A stretch of DNA of 41,041 bases from assembly GCF_016862515.1 (NCBI RefSeq), contig NZ_BONC01000069.1, positions 1-41,041 on the forward strand. Direction: 5' to 3'. Made by a program: the position numbers and the translations under genes. The DNA is from Asanoa iriomotensis. Its GTDB lineage: Bacteria; Actinomycetota; Actinomycetes; Mycobacteriales; Micromonosporaceae. The notes beneath the pieces are model-generated. The model did not search any database. It was not told where the DNA came from and saw nothing but the letters and a program-made list of their open reading frames with translations. Shown here piece by piece: positions 1 to 13,400 of the stretch. Within the stretch, counting starts at the first letter, position 1. Every line of letters begins with the position of its first letter.

Positions 1-5363
<5,363 letters not shown>

Positions 5364-5372
5364 CGGTCCTCC

Positions 5373-6956
5373 TCAGGACAACAGGCGTGGGCGCGGGGCG
5401 AACGCGTCATCGGGCACCGCGACGCCGTAGGAACGCAGTTGGTGGGCGCGGGTCACCGCCGCCGCGCCTTCGAGCAGGTTGAGTGCGATCTGCACGACGG
5501 TGCGCCGCCGCGGCTCGGCGAGCGGGGTGCCCGCCGCCCAGCGGTTGAAGGCACCGATCGCGGGCCCGCACCAGATCTGGTAGTCGGTCTGCCGGGTCGG
5601 CTCGCCCGTGATGGCCCAGCGGCTCGACAGGCCGAGATAGGACCGGAAGACCAGGGCCATCCGATGGCGCGGATCGTGGTCGGCACGCTCGGCCTCCCGC
5701 GGGTCGCGGTCCATCCAGAACTGCCGGGTCTGCGCCCAGCAGCCCTCGAAGGTGCCGCGCAGGACGTCCTTCTCGATGCGTTCACGGGTCGCGTCGGGCA
5801 CGTCGTCCAGCGACGGGAACGCCAGGTAGGTCTCGTAGAGCTGGCCGGCCCGGGCCGCGAACAGGGTGCCGCGGCGCAGGACCTGCACCTTGATGCCGTA
5901 CTCGAACATGTCGGCCGCGGGAGCCATGGCGACGTCGGCCAGATCGGCGGCGGCGAGCAGCGCTTTGGCCGCGTCGGAGAGGCCCGCCTCGACGGACAGC
6001 TGGTTGATCGTGCCGGTCACTACGTAGGCCGCACCGGCGGCGAAGGCGGCCGCCACACCCGCCGGATCGCCCAGCCCGCCGGCGGCGCCGACGCGGACCG
6101 GCCGGGCGTAGCCGTGGCGGCGGACCAGGTCGTCGCGCAGGGCACGGATCGCCGGCAGCACGACGGCGAGGGGCCGGTTGTCGGTGTGGCCGCCGCTGTC
6201 GGCCTCCACGGTCACGTCGTCGGCGAGCGGCACTCGCGCCGCCAGGTCCGCCTCGGACCGCGTGATCTGGCCGCGTTCGACGAGCGTCCGCAGGATCTCG
6301 GGCGGCGCCGGCGACAGGAACTTCGCGGCGACCTCGGGCCGGGAGACCTTCGCGAACAGGTGCCGGGCGCGGCCTTCCGGTCGCAGGCCGGCGACCGCGC
6401 AGCGCACGACCGCCGGTGTCAGGTCCATGTAGGCCGACACCGACACCTTGGGCACGGCGGCGTCCACCAGCAGGTCGACCAGGCGTTCCTCGGACTCGGG
6501 TGCGGCGGGCGCGTGGATCAGGTTGACGCCCCAGTTGTCGCGGCCCCGCAGGCTGCGGCTCAGCTCCGCCACCGCGCGTTCGACGGCCGGCAGCGGCAGC
6601 CCGGCGGCGCCGAAGAAACCGAGCATCCGCGCCTCGGCCATCGCGACGACCGAGGCGACGGTGGCGATGCCGTTGGCCATCTCGCCAGCCACGTAGGGGA
6701 ACCGCACGCCGTGGGTGCGGTTGAAGGAGCGGTCGCCGAGCCATTCCGGATAGAGCGGGGGCAGCGTGCCGAGCAGCTCATATCCTTCGGCGCCGGCAGT
6801 GACCAGTCGCCCACCGAGCCCGAGGCCGGGCTCATGACCGGCCTGACCCCGCACCACGTGTACGGGCTCCCGGAAGCGCCGCACACAATGGACGATGCCG
6901 TCGGGCGAAAAGTCGGCCTGACGCTCGCCAGGCACCCAACGCGGCGCGGCCACCAC
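5373..6956 (-). CDS. PfaD-type trans-acting enoyl reductase (FMN, nitronate monooxygenase fold)
   Basis: This is an FMN-dependent TIM-barrel enoyl reductase of the PfaD family, which in PUFA and related synthases reduces the enoyl intermediates of the partner KS-AT synthase in trans. The C-terminal half carries the typical phosphate-binding run GAAGGLGDPAGVAAAF and the VVTGTINQ strand, followed by the long family-specific tail (FEYGIKVQVLRRGTLFAARA and beyond). I chose the GTG at 6956 because GGAGGGG lies just upstream, giving 527 residues, which is normal for the family. A second GTG immediately follows, and an upstream ATG at 7052 remains open but would have its Shine-Dalgarno sequence directly against it. 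The gene is first in the operon with the PfaA-like synthase, and the two are almost certainly translated together. The window does not show which fatty acid or polyketide is made. Confidence 0.87.
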   Translation of the reverse strand: MVAAPRWVPGERQADFSPDGIVHCVRRFREPVHVVRGQAGHEPGLGLGGRLVTAGAEGYELLGTLPPLYPEWLGDRSFNRTHGVRFPYVAGEMANGIATVASVVAMAEARMLGFFGAAGLPLPAVERAVAELSRSLRGRDNWGVNLIHAPAAPESEERLVDLLVDAAVPKVSVSAYMDLTPAVVRCAVAGLRPEGRARHLFAKVSRPEVAAKFLSPAPPEILRTLVERGQITRSEADLAARVPLADDVTVEADSGGHTDNRPLAVVLPAIRALRDDLVRRHGYARPVRVGAAGGLGDPAGVAAAFAAGAAYVVTGTINQLSVEAGLSDAAKALLAAADLADVAMAPAADMFEYGIKVQVLRRGTLFAARAGQLYETYLAFPSLDDVPDATRERIEKDVLRGTFEGCWAQTRQFWMDRDPREAERADHDPRHRMALVFRSYLGLSSRWAITGEPTRQTDYQIWCGPAIGAFNRWAAGTPLAEPRRRTVVQIALNLLEGAAAVTRAHQLRSYGVAVPDDAFAPRPRLLS

Positions 6957-7116
6957 TGCCCCCTCCGCCACGCATGCGCCCACCGACGCCGGCGCGGTCA
7001 GCTCCGAGCGTAACCGCCGGGGTGTATATCGGGGTGACCCCAGCCGGGACATTCCTCCCGGGCCGGCGGGACCCGCGGTGGCGCGGGACGGGACGCCGTG
7101 GCGGTTGCGTGGCCGC
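6957..7116. promoter_or_regulatory. Divergent promoter region between the synthase operon and a membrane protein
   Basis: This 160-nt gap separates the PfaD-like gene and the rightward membrane protein. It contains the only AT-rich patch nearby (GTGTATATCG around 7021-7030, reading TATACA on the minus strand, a plausible -10) next to the small dyad GGGGT-G-ACCCC. No convincing -35 element can be assigned by eye. Confidence 0.3.
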
Positions 7117-7788
7117 ATGACCATTATCGACAGCCGTCGTGAGGCGGTGGGTGACGTTGGCTACGGTGCGTGGCGCGTCGTCGCCGGGCTCGCGCTCGTC
7201 GCCTGGCCTCTGCTGCACCTCGCCGGCTTTCTCACCTCGCCGCCGGGCGAGACCCACGAACCCGACCTCTACCGCGAACATGCCGCTCTCGTGCAGGTCA
7301 GTGCCGTGATCCTGCACTACAGCGCGATCCTCATCGTGCCGGTCGTCCTGGCGCTGGCACACCTGCTGCGGGCGCGGATGCCCAGGCTCGCCGTCGTCGC
7401 CGGGCTCGTGGGTGCGCTCGCGGCGGTCAACGGTTCCGCGCTGCTGCTCACCGACTTCTACGACCTGGCTTTGGCCCACTCCCTGCCCGACGCGCAGGCC
7501 GTGGCGGTCACCGAACTGGCCAACGGGTACCCGGGCGTGCTCTACGGCTTCCTGCTGCCCGCGTTTCTCGTGCACCCGGCGCTGATCGTGCTCGCGGTCG
7601 CCCTGACGCGGACCGGCGACCTCCGGTGGTGGCAGCTCACCCTGCTCGTCGCGGGTCTGGTCATTCCGTTCCTGACCACCGGCCAGGCGCCGGTCGTGCA
7701 GTCGGTCGGCCCCGTGCTGATCCTGGCGGCGCTGGCCCCGCTCGGCCTGCGGGTCCTGCGGATGCCGCCGGAACGCTGGCGGATCTAG
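7117..7788 (+). CDS. Six-helix membrane protein of unknown function
   Basis: This 223-residue integral membrane protein has about six hydrophobic segments: GLALVAWPLLHLAGF near the N-terminus, then helices around VILHYSAILIVPVVLAL, AVVAGLVGALAAV, FLLPAFLVHPALIVLAV, LTLLVAGLVIPFL and VGPVLILAALAPLGL. I do not recognise a family and see no catalytic signature. The ATG at 7117 (MTIIDSRR) was preferred over an in-frame upstream start at 7078, because the upstream residues look non-coding and neither start has a ribosome binding site. The message is possibly leaderless. It is divergent from the synthase operon and convergent with the response regulator, with a strong shared hairpin at its end, so it is probably a monocistron. 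Confidence 0.7.
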   Translation: MTIIDSRREAVGDVGYGAWRVVAGLALVAWPLLHLAGFLTSPPGETHEPDLYREHAALVQVSAVILHYSAILIVPVVLALAHLLRARMPRLAVVAGLVGALAAVNGSALLLTDFYDLALAHSLPDAQAVAVTELANGYPGVLYGFLLPAFLVHPALIVLAVALTRTGDLRWWQLTLLVAGLVIPFLTTGQAPVVQSVGPVLILAALAPLGLRVLRMPPERWRI

Positions 7789-7794
7789 ATTGCC

Positions 7795-7824
7795 CGGGAG
7801 GCGGGTCTACAGGCCCGCCTCCCG
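7795..7824. terminator. Bidirectional hairpin terminator
   Basis: A perfect 11-bp inverted repeat (CGGGAGGCGGG, 7795-7805, with its complement at 7814-7824) surrounds an 8-nt loop. It starts 7 nt after the stop of the membrane protein and includes the stop and last codons of the response regulator on the other strand. It has no T-tract, as is common in actinomycetes. Confidence 0.65.
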
Positions 7825-8442
7825 CGCCCGCAGGATGGCCTGCGCGCGGTCGGCGACGCGCAGCTTGGTGAAGATGTTCGACACGTGGTTGCGCACGGTC
7901 TTCTGGTGCAGGCCCAGCCGCTCCGCGATCTGCGGGTTGGTCAGGTGCCGCGCGACCAGGCCGAGGATCTGCCGCTCCCGGTCGCTGAGCTCCGGAAACG
8001 CGTTCGACCGCCGGTCGAGGCCGGCGAAGTACCCCATGAGCCGCACGGCCAGCCCCGCACCGAAGATCGCCTCGCCGGCCGCCACCGCCCGCACCGAGCG
8101 GACCAACTCCGCGCGGCGGGCGCCCTTGAGCACGTAGCCGCGGGCGCCGGCGCGCATCGCCGCGAAGACCGAGTCGTCGTCGTCGGCCATGCTCAGAATC
8201 AGCACGCGTACGTGCGGCATCGCAGCGATCAACCGCTCGGTCGCGGCGATGCCGCCCATGCCGGGCATCGCGAGGTCGAGCAGCACGACGTCGGGCTGCG
8301 CCACCGGCGCCAGCGCCAACGCCTGCTCGCCCGTCGCCGCCTCGTCGACCACCTCGATGTCGGGCACGGCCTCGAGCAGCGCCCGCAGCCCCGCCCGGAA
8401 CGCCGCGTGGTCGTCGACGACCAGCGCACGGATCGTCTCCAT
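7807..8442 (-). CDS. NarL/LuxR-family response regulator
   Basis: This 211-residue DNA-binding response regulator has a receiver domain (about residues 3-120) with the acidic pair in VVDDH, the phosphoacceptor Asp56 in VVLLDLAMPG, and the conserved Lys in GYVLKG. A C-terminal LuxR-type helix-turn-helix follows (ELSDRERQILGLVARHLTNPQIAERLGL, with the recognition helix around KTVRNHVSNIFTKL). The start ATG overlaps the stop of the kinase gene in a TGATG arrangement, so the two are translationally coupled and form a cognate pair. A GTG one codon earlier is also possible and would give the classic GTGA overlap. Targets are unknown. A perfect palindrome upstream of the kinase gene is a candidate site for autoregulation. 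Confidence 0.93.
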   Translation of the reverse strand: METIRALVVDDHAAFRAGLRALLEAVPDIEVVDEAATGEQALALAPVAQPDVVLLDLAMPGMGGIAATERLIAAMPHVRVLILSMADDDDSVFAAMRAGARGYVLKGARRAELVRSVRAVAAGEAIFGAGLAVRLMGYFAGLDRRSNAFPELSDRERQILGLVARHLTNPQIAERLGLHQKTVRNHVSNIFTKLRVADRAQAILRAREAGL

Positions 8443-10421
8443 CACTCCCCCGCTCCCGCCGGCAGGTCGGCATGGACGGCGCTGCCGGTGGCGTCGCTGG
8501 AGACGCGCAGCGTGCCGCCCACTTCCGCCGCCCGCTCCCGCATCGAGGCGATGCCCACGCCGCCGGGACGCTCGGTGATCCCGCCCGTGCCGTCGTCGCG
8601 GACCGACAGCACCAGGCGGTCGCCGGCCAGACGCAAGGTGACCAGCCCCTGCCCAGCCCGAGCGTGCCGCCGGAGGTTGGCGACCGCTTCGACCGCGATC
8701 CGGTACGCGGCCACCTCCGTCGCCGCGGGCAGCGGCGGCAGCGGATCCTGAGCGTCCAATGTGACCGGTGTCGCACCAGCCGGCAGCGTGGCCAGGTGCG
8801 ACCGGAGCGCTCCGGCCAGGCCGAGCGTGTCCAGGGCCGGCGGGCGCAGGCCGTCGACCAGCCGCCGCACGTCGCCGATCGCGGCCCGGGCGTCGTCAGC
8901 GATCAGCGCGAGCAACCCCGACGCGGCCGCGCCGGCCACGTCCTGCGCCGCCTCGGCCCGCATCGTCAGGCCCGCCAGCGTCGGGCCGAGGCCGTCGTGC
9001 AGGTCACGGCGCAGCCGCCGGCGCTCCTCCTCGCGGGCCACCACCAGCCGCTCGCGCGAACGCTGGAGATCGGCGGACAGCCGCACCGCGCGCTCCGTCT
9101 CGCGGAACGCGTGCACCGCGACGCCCACGTGCCGCGCCAGGTCGGTCAGCAACGGGGAGTCGCGCGCGGGCCAGATGGCCAGCGCGCCGACCTCCTCGCC
9201 CTGGTAGGTCAGCGGCAGCCGGGTCGGCGGCCCGTCGGCGGCGCCGGTGGCGACGGTCGGGCCGTCGACCACCTCCACCGCGACGTAGCGCAGCCGCAGG
9301 GTGTCCGCGACGGTCCGGGCGATCACCGGCAGGACAGCCGCCGGGCTGACCGCCTCCTCCAGGCGACGGCCGAGTGTGGCCAGCACGGCGTACGGGTCAT
9401 CGCGGCGCCCGTACGACAGGCGATCGATGCCGTTCTGGAGGCGCGCCCGCAGCGGCGCGAAACCGACCGCGACCGCCGCCGCCGCGACGACCGAGACCGA
9501 CAGGCTGCCCGAGCGGCCGACGACGGCGCCGAGGTAACCGGCGACGAGCACGTACCCGCCGACCAGGAACGTCGACAGCGCCACGTAGAGCAGCGTGCGG
9601 TTGACCAGCCGGTCGACGTCGTAGAGGCGGTGCCGCAGCACGGCCACCGTCACCGCGGCCGGCACGAGGCTGAGCCCGGCCGCGCCGGCGTATTCCCAGA
9701 ACAGGCTCCCGCGCGGCCACGGCGAGCCCGCGTCGCCGTCGGTCAGTCCTGCGACCAGCCGGGCCACCACCACCAGCGCGGCCACGGTGACCGCCCACGC
9801 CACCCAGATGAGCTGGCGGCGGCGCTCCTCGCCCGCCGCTCGGGCGCGCAGCACGACCGCGACAGCGCCCGCGGCGAACGTGAGCCCGGCGAGCAGCGTG
9901 AACGCGCGGTCCGTCCCCACCACGCTCAGCCCGGGCACCCCGAGCGGGTTGACGATCGCGGGATGCCCGGCGAGCTGGTCCGGCGTGCCGGGCCGCAACG
10001 CGCTCAGCACCGCCGCGGTCGCCGCCGTCGCCAGCAGCGGGCCGAGCAGCCACCACCAAGGCCGGGACGGCAGCCGGCCATCGGGGAAGAACAAGGGCAC
10101 GAGTGCGGCACACAGGTTCGCGGGCACCCACAGCCACGTGGTGATCCAGGCGGCCAAGCCACTGTCCGCGGCGGCCTCGCCGCACAGCTCGACCACCGCG
10201 AACGAGAACGCGCTGCCGAGCAGCAGCCAACCCAGCAGGCTGCGCCGGCCGCCCGCGACCAGCGCACCCGCCACCGCGCAGGTCAGCACGAGGACGAGAT
10301 AGGCGCGCGTACGCGGATCGGTGCCGTTGGCGACGCCGAGCACCACCGCGCCGGCGACCGCCGCCACGGTGACCAGGCATGCCGCCCACGCCACCCGCCT
10401 CCCCAGCACGCCCGCCACCAT
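8442..10421 (-). CDS. Membrane sensor histidine kinase, HisKA_3 (NarX/DesK-like) type
   Basis: This 659-residue kinase has an N-terminal membrane region of about eight hydrophobic segments (residues 1 to about 330), then a GAF-like region (about 345-460) and a HisKA_3 dimerisation domain with phosphoacceptor His475 in RRDLHDGLGPTLAGL. A C-terminal HATPase domain follows, with an N-box around VEAVANLRRHA and a G-box DDGTGG. The multi-helix sensor region plus cytosolic linker is common in actinobacterial kinases that sense membrane or lipid-soluble signals, but the ligand cannot be read from sequence. It is followed by its coupled response regulator and preceded by the carboxylase gene on the same strand, 51 nt away, with a 25-nt palindrome between them. 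The ATG at 10421 is the first start in the frame. Confidence 0.92.
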   Translation of the reverse strand: MVAGVLGRRVAWAACLVTVAAVAGAVVLGVANGTDPRTRAYLVLVLTCAVAGALVAGGRRSLLGWLLLGSAFSFAVVELCGEAAADSGLAAWITTWLWVPANLCAALVPLFFPDGRLPSRPWWWLLGPLLATAATAAVLSALRPGTPDQLAGHPAIVNPLGVPGLSVVGTDRAFTLLAGLTFAAGAVAVVLRARAAGEERRRQLIWVAWAVTVAALVVVARLVAGLTDGDAGSPWPRGSLFWEYAGAAGLSLVPAAVTVAVLRHRLYDVDRLVNRTLLYVALSTFLVGGYVLVAGYLGAVVGRSGSLSVSVVAAAAVAVGFAPLRARLQNGIDRLSYGRRDDPYAVLATLGRRLEEAVSPAAVLPVIARTVADTLRLRYVAVEVVDGPTVATGAADGPPTRLPLTYQGEEVGALAIWPARDSPLLTDLARHVGVAVHAFRETERAVRLSADLQRSRERLVVAREEERRRLRRDLHDGLGPTLAGLTMRAEAAQDVAGAAASGLLALIADDARAAIGDVRRLVDGLRPPALDTLGLAGALRSHLATLPAGATPVTLDAQDPLPPLPAATEVAAYRIAVEAVANLRRHARAGQGLVTLRLAGDRLVLSVRDDGTGGITERPGGVGIASMRERAAEVGGTLRVSSDATGSAVHADLPAGAGE

Positions 10422-10440
10422 AACGGCCGGGCGTCCCGGC

Positions 10441-10465
10441 GGGATCGGGACAATGTCCCGATCCC
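10441..10465. promoter_or_regulatory. Perfect 25-nt palindrome between the carboxylase and the kinase gene
   Basis: The left arm GGGATCGGGACA (10441-10452), a central A and the exact complementary right arm (10454-10465) form a perfect dyad with 12-bp arms. It lies 8 nt beyond the carboxylase stop and 20 nt before the kinase start. It may be the operator of the kinase-regulator operon, a transcription terminator of the carboxylase gene (10-bp stem, 5-nt loop), or both. Confidence 0.55.
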
Positions 10466-10472
10466 CGGTGCG

Positions 10473-13400
10473 TCAGGACATGCCGCGCGCGATCGCCTCG
10501 ATGATCCGCGGGCGCAGGTCGGCCGCGCTGATGATCTCGTCGACCGAGCCGACCTCGACCGCGCGCTGGATGCTGTGCACCCGGTCGAACTCCGATGCCA
10601 CCTCGGCGAGCTTCTCGGCCCGCACCGACGACTGGACCTCGGCCAGGCGGGCGTTGAGGGCCGCGCGCTCCGCACCGCTCGCCGCCGAGACGCTGGCCTG
10701 CAGCTCGGTCACGCGCGGGTCCGTCGCCGTGCGGTTGTTGACGTCGCCCGAGAAGACCACCGCGGCCGCGGGTGCGCCGCCCAGGACCGAGGCGACCGAG
10801 CCCTCCAGCGCCAGCACCGTCATGTTGGGGTTGAGGCGCTTGGAGAAGACCACGAAGGCGCCGCCGTGGTAGCGGGAGATGACGCAGAAGATGATCGGGC
10901 CCTCGAAGTTGACGATCGCCCGGCCGATCTCCGCGCCGTATTCGAGCTGCAGCTTGCGCATCGACTCCGGGGAGCCGTCGAAGCCGCTCAGGTTGGCCAG
11001 CACCACCAGCGGGCGGTTGCCGGACGCCGCGTTGATCGCGCGGGCCGTCTTCTTCGACGAGCGCGGGAACAGCGTGCCCGCCGTGTACGCGTCGGGGCCG
11101 TCGGTGGGCGGGAAGCCCCGCCGCGGCACCGAGCGCGACTCGATGCCCACCAGACACACGGGCCAGCCGCCGATGTGCGCGTCCTGCACCACCGACGTCT
11201 CCGCGTCGGCCATGCCCGCCCAGCGTTCCAGCACCGCATGGTCCTGATCGGACAGTGCGCGCATCACCGTGCGGATGTCGAAGGCCTTCTTCCGGTCCGG
11301 GTTGTGCGCGGAGGAGAAGATCTGACCGACCGTGGTGAAGTCGCTGCCGGCCACCTCGTGCGGGAACACCGACACGTCACGGTCGGCCGGGTCCGTCGTG
11401 GCGGCCCGCCGCGGGCCGCGCTCGCCGGGCACCACGTAGGTGTGGTCGTAGTGCGCCATCAGCACGTCGCGGGCCGCCGCCAGGTTCGGTGCCCAGTACT
11501 GCGCCTGACCATTCGGGCCCATGACCCGGTCGTAGCCGCCGATGCCGAAGTTGTCCTCGGCCGACACGCCGCCCGAGAAGTCCAGGGCCTGCTTGCCGGT
11601 CAGCACCATGGCCGAGTCGGGCGTCATCACCAGGATGCCCTTGGTGTGCATGAGCATCGTGGCCTCGGCGTTCCAGTAGGGCTGTGCGCCCACGTTGATG
11701 CCCGCCACCACGATGTTGATCTCGCCGCCGTCCTGGGTGAACGTGACGATCCGCTTGAGCGCGGCCGCGACCCAGTCCATGTTCTCGGTGCCCGAGCTCA
11801 TCGAGATCCGGGCGCCCGCCGACAGCGCGAACCACTCGAGCGGCAGACCGAGCGACGAGGCCAGGTCCAGGGCCGCGATCACCCGCGCGCACTCCGGCTC
11901 CGACAGCGCGCCGAGCGCCTTGGTCGGGTCGCCGAGCAGGACGACCCGCTTGATGCCCTCGGGATGCCGTGGCGTCACGGTCGTGACCACGCCCGCGACG
12001 ATGGCAGCCTTGTTGCGCCCCTTCGGCCGCGACACCGGCTCCAGCACACCGGCGTCGGACATGTCGTACTCGACGAAGTCGCCGAGCATCGAGGTGACCT
12101 CGTACGGATAGACGTTGCCGCGCCGGGCCGCCCGCAACACCTTCTGCCGGTAGTCGTCGAGCGGCAGCACCGGCTCCAGCGACGGCTTGTCGACGTGCAG
12201 GCTCGCGCCGTTGCCCGGGTCCAGGGTGATCCGCACCGCGACCTCGGCCAGCTCGCCGGCCGCGTTGCGCTGCCGGGCGATGAACTGGACCTCCTCCAGA
12301 CCCGCGCCGGCCGTGGTCGGCAGGATGCGCTGGACCAGCGCCTGCAGTTCCTCCATCGTCAGCTCGGTCGACGGCCAGACGTACATCATCAGGCGGTTGG
12401 TGTCGTAGCGCTTGTTCTGCGGCCGTTGCGCCTGGATGTTGCGGATCGCGTCGAGGCCCGCGGTGATCGCGTCCTCCAGCGCCGGCAGCGCGACCAGGCG
12501 GCCGTCGTTCTCGCGCAGCGGTGTCAGGTCGCGGACCTGGCCCATCGCGATCAGCCGCTCGTCGGCCGGGTTGCTGCGGGCGACCGCCTTGAACAGGTAG
12601 ATCTCCTCGTCCGCGGACGGCAGCCGGGTGAGGTCGAACTCGCGCAGCCGGTGCAGCTGGAGACGGCCCGCGATCTGCGGGTGCAGGCCCCGGATCAGCC
12701 GGTCCTCGGCGAAGCCGGCACCGTCGGGCCGGAACGTGAAGTGGTGGTGCACCACGGCGCCGCTCGTGCCGGCCACGGTGGTGGTGATCCGGCGGACGCC
12801 CGTCGGCTGCGGGTGCGCCGCGAGGATCTGGCCGAGCCGCACCGCCATCGTGTCGGCGTCGGGCTGGTCCTCCCAGGTCACGTAGAGGTCGGCGACCAGC
12901 CCGCGCCCCGGAGCGTCGGCGGCGAAGGCCGCGACCGCGCCGATCGCGTCCGGCAGCGCGGAAATGTCCACAGTGGTGGTCACCACCCGGGTCGCACCGC
13001 GGGGATCGGTGTGCTCCGCGGTGACGAACCGGCACCCGGCCGCCTCGCGCACGGCGACCGCCGACAGCGCCCGGTTGCCGTAGTAGCGCCGGGTCAGCAC
13101 CTCCAGCAGCGGCGCGTGGTCGCGCCCCGGCCGGCCGACCCGCTGGCCGATCAGCCGGACCAGCGGCTCGTTGCTCGCCACCATCGCCTGGATCCGGTCG
13201 GCGCGGTCGGGCGCGGACGGGTTGTCGTCGAGGTGGCGCAGGTCCGCGCGGACGGCCGCGTACACCGTGGCGCGGTTGCGGCGCAGCAGCGGCTGGGCGA
13301 ACCAGCGGAAGACGACGCCGCGGGCCAGGTCGGAGACCGCCGGGAAGCGCACCTGGGTGGCCTCGACGAGGTGCTCCAGGGCGAGGCCGCAGCGTTCGCG

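Noticed and set aside
5373-7124. Longer PfaD-like protein starting at 7124 or 7052
   Set aside because: The extra residues lack family resemblance, and the ATG at 7052 directly abuts its purine run. The GTG at 6956 has a proper ribosome binding site and gives a normal family length.
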